Shown here one piece after another: positions 7,742 through 11,327 of a DNA stretch of 11,327 nt; positions within the stretch are counted from its first letter, which is position 1; each line of letters begins with the position of its first letter. Made by a program: the position numbers and the translations under genes. This stretch comes from Halieaceae bacterium UBA4438 (GTDB lineage: Bacteria > Pseudomonadota > Gammaproteobacteria > Pseudomonadales > Halieaceae). The DNA is taken from positions 20,986 to 32,312 of the forward strand of contig DGPO01000011.1 in the NCBI GenBank assembly GCA_002390485.1. The letters run 5' to 3'. Under the pieces are notes generated by a model. The model saw nothing but the letters and a program-made list of their open reading frames with translations, had not been told where the DNA came from and ran no database searches.

Positions 7742-9801
7742 GTTCGCGTACCGTGTTATTTGAGCTTGGCGTGGAAGAACTACCAGCGGGTGAATATTGC
7801 GCAATGGCGGACGCCCTGGCCGACGCCTTGGTTACGGGCCTGACCAACAGCGGCTTAGCAATAGGTAAATCGCGCGTTTTAGCAACACCTCGACGACTTT
7901 CGGTCCTAATTACCGACGTTGAAGAACGCGCAAAAGACACGGAACAAGCGGTGCTTGGCCCGCCGATAAGTGCTGCCCGAAATGCTGAGGGCGAGTGGAC
8001 GCCGGCCGCTATCGGGTTCGCTAAAAAGCAGGGTATAGCACCGTCAGACTTACAATCTATCGTTACCGACAAAGGTGAGCGATTGGGCATTGTCAAAGTC
8101 GTTAAAGGCGCGGTCTCAGTTGACGTGCTCCCGACCCTAGTGAGTCAAGCCGTGAATCAAATCCCAGTGTCGAAAAGAATGCGCTGGGGCAGGGAAAGAC
8201 ACGAGTTTTTGCGGCCTGTTCAATGGTTAGTGCTGCTTTACGGCAGTGACACCATTGACCTGTCGCTGTTTGGACTAAACGCCAGTAGAACCACACGAGG
8301 GCACCGCTTTCACGGTGATCAAGCCGTTGAGGTGGCAAATGCCGACGTCTATGAAGAGACATTGCGAGCGCAACACGTCATTGCCTCAGTAGAAGAGCGA
8401 AAAGCGTTGATCTCAGCGCAAGTTAAAGCGCTCGTCTCAGACAGTGAATGCGCTATTGTGGAAGACGATTTACTCAACGAAGTCGCCGGTCTCGTAGAAT
8501 GGCCGGTTGCGCTCAGAGGCACGTTCGACACCGCCTTCCTCGCGGTTCCAAGGCAAGCGCTTATTTCCTCAATGCGTGAACATCAAAAATATTTTCATAT
8601 CGAAGACCAAAACGGCACGCTACTGCCCGCCTTTATCACCGTGTCGAATATCCAGAGCAAGAACCCACAGTCTGTTATCTACGGCAATGAAAAAGTAATA
8701 CGCCCGCGACTGGCAGACGCGGCTTTCTTTTTTAACACGGACAAACAGACCACGTTAGCCAGTAAGGCAACGCGATTAAAAGGGGTTCTTTTTCAGCGCG
8801 ACTTAGGAACGCTTGCTGACAAGCAACGCCGCATCGCAAGCGTCGCCGAGTCTCTGTGCTCGAGCCTGGGTGCCGATGCAGTGACAGTAAACGCCGCGGG
8901 TACGCTACTGAAAGCAGACCTAGTCTCCGATATGGTGGGTGAGTTTCCCGAGCTTCAGGGGATCGCGGGACGCCACTACGCGCTTCACGACGGCGAGACT
9001 GAGTCGGTTGCAGATGCGATTGAGCAACACTACTGGCCGAAATTCTCAGGCGACGCGCTCCCATTAACGCCGGAAGCCGCGGCGCTTGCGCTGGCCGACA
9101 GACTCGACACCTTAGTGGGTATTTTCGGAATTGGTCAGTCTCCGACCGGTTCAAAGGACCCGTTTGCGTTACGTCGAGCCTCACTCGCTGCTATTCGTAT
9201 TTTGCTGAGGTTTGCACCCGGGGCCAATATTGACGACCTGCTCCAAAAGGCCTCTGCGTCATTCAACGAGGGCGTGCTTGCGCCAAGCGTAGTAGAGACC
9301 GTCAAGGGCTATTTACTGGATCGGTTACCTGCGCACTACGACGAACAAGGTGTGTCAGTCGATGTTTTACGAAGCGTCACCGCTGTTGGGACCGATAGCT
9401 TTGGTGACATCGACAGTCGAAGTCTAGCAGTGACGGCCTTTGCCGGCACAGAGGCCGCTGAAGCGCTTGCCGCAGCCAATAAACGTGTCGCCAACATTTT
9501 GGCTAAAGTGAATGAGCCGATTGGCGAAGTGGATGCCGCGTTGTTACTGGAGCCGGCAGAAATTGCGCTGAGCGGTGCGTTAGGGCGCTCACGCGACTGC
9601 CTTGCGGCAGCCGTCGCAGACAACGACTTCCCCGAGGCACTGAACCAACTTGCGCTGCTCCGTCGTGACGTCGACTCGTTTTTTGATACGGTGCTTGTTA
9701 ATGCGGAGGATAAGGCCGTGCGACTTAACCGACTTGCACTACTTCAAGAACTGCGGGCACAGTTCCTCAAAGTCGCCGACCTTGCGGTGCTGGCGCGATG
9801 A
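7738..9801 (+). CDS. glyS: Glycyl-tRNA synthetase beta subunit
   Basis: Large subunit of the alpha2beta2 glycyl-tRNA synthetase, mainly responsible for tRNA-Gly recognition. It has 687 residues (E. coli 689). The N-terminus [20 protein letters not shown] is the family signature, followed by conserved blocks such as [26 protein letters not shown] and [25 protein letters not shown] starts near residue 451, and the next block contains [13 protein letters not shown]. The C-terminal DALR-type anticodon-binding helical domain starts near KRVANILAK (about 582) and includes [11 protein letters not shown]. The start overlaps the glyQ stop as ATGA behind a strong Shine-Dalgarno site. rmuC follows after 13 bases. 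The gene looks intact, with no missing block. Confidence 0.97.
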   Translation: MSSRTVLFELGVEELPAGEYCAMADALADALVTGLTNSGLAIGKSRVLATPRRLSVLITDVEERAKDTEQAVLGPPISAARNAEGEWTPAAIGFAKKQGIAPSDLQSIVTDKGERLGIVKVVKGAVSVDVLPTLVSQAVNQIPVSKRMRWGRERHEFLRPVQWLVLLYGSDTIDLSLFGLNASRTTRGHRFHGDQAVEVANADVYEETLRAQHVIASVEERKALISAQVKALVSDSECAIVEDDLLNEVAGLVEWPVALRGTFDTAFLAVPRQALISSMREHQKYFHIEDQNGTLLPAFITVSNIQSKNPQSVIYGNEKVIRPRLADAAFFFNTDKQTTLASKATRLKGVLFQRDLGTLADKQRRIASVAESLCSSLGADAVTVNAAGTLLKADLVSDMVGEFPELQGIAGRHYALHDGETESVADAIEQHYWPKFSGDALPLTPEAAALALADRLDTLVGIFGIGQSPTGSKDPFALRRASLAAIRILLRFAPGANIDDLLQKASASFNEGVLAPSVVETVKGYLLDRLPAHYDEQGVSVDVLRSVTAVGTDSFGDIDSRSLAVTAFAGTEAAEALAAANKRVANILAKVNEPIGEVDAALLLEPAEIALSGALGRSRDCLAAAVADNDFPEALNQLALLRRDVDSFFDTVLVNAEDKAVRLNRLALLQELRAQFLKVADLAVLAR

Positions 9802-9818
9802 GCTCTTTTACTCAATGA
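9798..9818 (+). other. Possible six-codon coupling minigene between glyS and rmuC
   Basis: An ATG at 9798 overlaps the glyS stop (ATGA at 9798-9801). It reads MSSFTQ and stops at TGA 9816-9818, which overlaps the rmuC ATG (ATGA at 9815-9818). It could pass terminating glyS ribosomes on to rmuC, whose own start has only a poor Shine-Dalgarno site (GATGAG at 9797-9802). The arrangement is directly visible; its use is inference and it may be chance. Confidence 0.25.
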
Positions 9819-11173
9819 CTGCTAATGCGCTTCTCGTTGCGCTGACCCTCACTGCGCTGAGTGCGACTGCTATTGGTTATCTTATTCATCGGCAGAGTGT
9901 CTACCGCAGGTCAGTAGCCGACGCGCTCACACGCGGAGAAATTGCGCGCGAAGAGCTGGCTCGCCTGCAGTCAGAGCTTCAAACGGTCAATCAACAGCTC
10001 CTCGCAACGAGCGGCCGGGAAGAGGGCCTTAAGGCGACGTTAGCGCTAAAAGACAATCAGCAGGTCGAAAAGACCGCACTTCTCGAAGAGGCAAAGAAAG
10101 CGCTTCGTCTCGAATTTGAAAAAACAGCACAGACCCTTGTCAGTCAAGGTGAGCGAACGCTGTCCTCACGTAATCAGGAATCGCTTGATCAGCTACTTAA
10201 GCCTCTTTCGCAGAAGATCGACGGTTTTCAAAGCAGAGTTAACCAAGTTCATACCGACTTAACGGGTCAAAATGCAGCATTAAAGACACAAATTAAACAG
10301 CTTCATGAGGTGGGACAAGATATGTCCTCAGAAGCTAACAATCTCACCAAAGCCTTAAAAGGCGATAAAAAACTCGTGGGTAATTGGGGGGAAGAACAGT
10401 TAGAGCGGACATTGGAATTGGCAGGGCTGAGGCGAGGTGAACACTTCGAGGCGCAACAGGCCTTCAAAGGTGAGGACGGGCAACGACTGCTTCCTGACTT
10501 TGTGGTTTACCTCCCACAAAAGAAGCACGTTGTCATTGACAGCAAGGTCTCTCTCGTCGACTACGAGCGCGCGTTTTCCGCAGAAGACGACGCAGCGCGC
10601 ACACTAGCACTTACTGCACATGCAGGCGCTGTGAAGCGGCATATTGATCAGCTCTCTGGTAAAGATTATGCCAACCTAGCAGGACTGCAAAGTCCCGATT
10701 TTGTATTGATGTTTATGCCTGTAGAGCCCGCCTACATTGAGATCATGCGCACACATCGAGACCTGTTTAATTACGGCTACCGGAAAAATGTCATATTAGT
10801 CTCTCACACGACACTCATGCCGATTCTGCGCACAGTAGCCAACCTCTGGATGGTCGAACGCAGCAACAAAGAGGCTCGCGAAATCAGTGATCGTGCAGGC
10901 GACATTTTTAATGCGGTTTGTCTTGTGGCAGAGCGAATGGAAGGCGTGGGTGCATCGCTTTCGCAAACCACCAAACGCTACAACGAAGCGGTGACGAGCT
11001 TAGTTGGCCGGCAGGGTCTTCACGGCAAGGTGGACCGGTTTCAGTCACTCTCCACACGCGTGTCGAAGAGCTTTCCAGAAAACCTGGACATTCTTCCCGA
11101 TCAGACGGACGCTAATCAACTGTCACTCGCGACTGGAAAATCAACGCCAAAAGATGACGATGAGACCAGTTAG
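9815..11173 (+). CDS. rmuC: DNA recombination protein RmuC (predicted PD-(D/E)XK-type nuclease)
   Basis: RmuC-family protein. In E. coli loss of rmuC raises inversion at short inverted repeats; the biochemical activity is not well established. It has 452 residues (E. coli 475). A hydrophobic N-terminal segment at about 4-24 suggests a membrane anchor. A heptad-rich coiled coil covers about 32-180. The conserved RmuC domain covers about 185-400, with NWGEEQLERTLELAGL, a PD-(D/E)XK-like pair (LLPDFVV with D228, VIDSKVS with D242 and K244), FMPVEPAY near 300 and NVILVSHTTLMPILRTVANLW near 325-345. The frame is open further upstream, but the longer form reads out of frame through the glyS end and is not RmuC-like, so the ATG at 9815 is preferred. 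The C-terminal 30 residues are polar and variable. It is probably co-transcribed with glyQ-glyS and converges on gyrB. Confidence 0.93.
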   Translation: MTANALLVALTLTALSATAIGYLIHRQSVYRRSVADALTRGEIAREELARLQSELQTVNQQLLATSGREEGLKATLALKDNQQVEKTALLEEAKKALRLEFEKTAQTLVSQGERTLSSRNQESLDQLLKPLSQKIDGFQSRVNQVHTDLTGQNAALKTQIKQLHEVGQDMSSEANNLTKALKGDKKLVGNWGEEQLERTLELAGLRRGEHFEAQQAFKGEDGQRLLPDFVVYLPQKKHVVIDSKVSLVDYERAFSAEDDAARTLALTAHAGAVKRHIDQLSGKDYANLAGLQSPDFVLMFMPVEPAYIEIMRTHRDLFNYGYRKNVILVSHTTLMPILRTVANLWMVERSNKEAREISDRAGDIFNAVCLVAERMEGVGASLSQTTKRYNEAVTSLVGRQGLHGKVDRFQSLSTRVSKSFPENLDILPDQTDANQLSLATGKSTPKDDDETS

Positions 11174-11189
11174 CCACTTTTAGACGCTA

Positions 11190-11327
11190 TTAGATATCTA
11201 GATTCGCCACCGCAAGCGCGTTTGTCTCAATAAATTCGCGACGTGGCTCAACATCATCACCCATGAGCGTCATGAACATCTGATCAGCGCGAATCGCGTC
11301 TTCAATGGTTACCCGTAGCATGCGTCT
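11190..11327 (-). CDS. gyrB: DNA gyrase subunit B, C-terminal 45 residues (gene continues past right edge)
   Basis: The minus strand is open from the right edge to a TAA at 11192-11190 and encodes 45 residues, starting [18 protein letters not shown] and ending [10 protein letters not shown]. This closely follows the E. coli GyrB C-terminus (RRMLRV, DAI.ADQ.F, TLMGD.VEPRR.FIE.NAL..AN.DI), the end of the TOPRIM-tail region of the ATPase subunit that with GyrA introduces negative supercoils. The rest of the gene lies outside the window. It converges on rmuC with 16 bases between the stop codons, and I see no hairpin terminator there. In many bacteria gyrB follows dnaA-dnaN-recF, so these are expected to the right. 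The fragment is too short for the usual ORF size cut-off but its identity is clear. Confidence 0.95.
   Translation of the reverse strand, partial: RRMLRVTIEDAIRADQMFMTLMGDDVEPRREFIETNALAVANLDI

Noticed and set aside
7551..8096. 181-residue minus-strand ORF across the glyQ-glyS junction
   Set aside because: It lies opposite two clearly conserved genes, spans their junction, and its translation resembles no family I recognise. It is a codon-bias shadow.
8732..9184. 150-residue minus-strand ORF inside glyS
   Set aside because: Arg/Ser-rich low-complexity translation antisense to conserved glyS codons; no recognisable domain.
9650..9814. 55-residue N-terminal extension of rmuC
   Set aside because: It overlaps the 3' end of glyS in another frame and is unlike RmuC; the ATG at 9815 begins a normal membrane-anchor sequence.
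11191..11200. Perfect 10-bp palindrome TAGATATCTA at the gyrB stop
   Set aside because: It is made of the last GyrB codons and the stop; short AT-rich palindromes are common by chance, and no T tract or second copy is seen.
1..11327. Mobile element, defence island, CRISPR array or DnaA-box cluster
   Set aside because: By eye no transposase, integrase, direct-repeat array, tRNA attachment site or grouped TTATNCACA motifs were found; the window is filled by core genes.

Overview
This is a dense block of chromosomal core genes from a gammaproteobacterium. The predicted proteins resemble E. coli and Pseudomonas homologues along their whole length. The gene set (Fmt, RsmB, Trk potassium uptake, DjlA, a lipid A-type acyltransferase, two-subunit glycyl-tRNA synthetase, RmuC, GyrB) belongs to a Gram-negative cell. 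From memory, most of the order from fmt to gyrB matches the origin-proximal region of Pseudomonas-type chromosomes, so the window probably lies close to oriC, with recF-dnaN-dnaA expected beyond the right edge. A marine, Cellvibrionales-like member is plausible from moderate GC and layout, but I cannot fix the genus.

Layout. Positions 1-4942 (+ strand) hold the 3' part of fmt, then rsmB, trkA and trkH. The fmt/rsmB and trkA/trkH pairs overlap by ATGA, and a 79-bp spacer separates rsmB from trkA. Positions 4955-6714 (- strand) hold a lipid A-type acyltransferase followed by djlA, overlapping by one base (TAATG). Positions 6715-6802 are the divergent control region between the acyltransferase and glyQ. 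Positions 6803-11173 (+ strand) hold glyQ, glyS and rmuC. Positions 11190-11327 (- strand) hold the 3' end of gyrB, convergent with rmuC.

The genes cover translation initiation and rRNA methylation (fmt, rsmB), potassium uptake (trkA, trkH), envelope biogenesis and membrane-bound DnaK co-chaperoning (acyltransferase, djlA), tRNA-Gly charging (glyQ, glyS), and DNA maintenance and topology (rmuC, gyrB). Most junctions within operons suggest translational coupling.

There is no gene-free stretch over 300 bases. I saw no tRNA or rRNA gene, insertion sequence, CRISPR array, prophage or defence island. I found no convincing new system. The points worth a second look are small: a six-codon minigene bridging glyS and rmuC, the compact divergent promoter region, the acyltransferase-djlA coupling, and rmuC lying next to gyrB.
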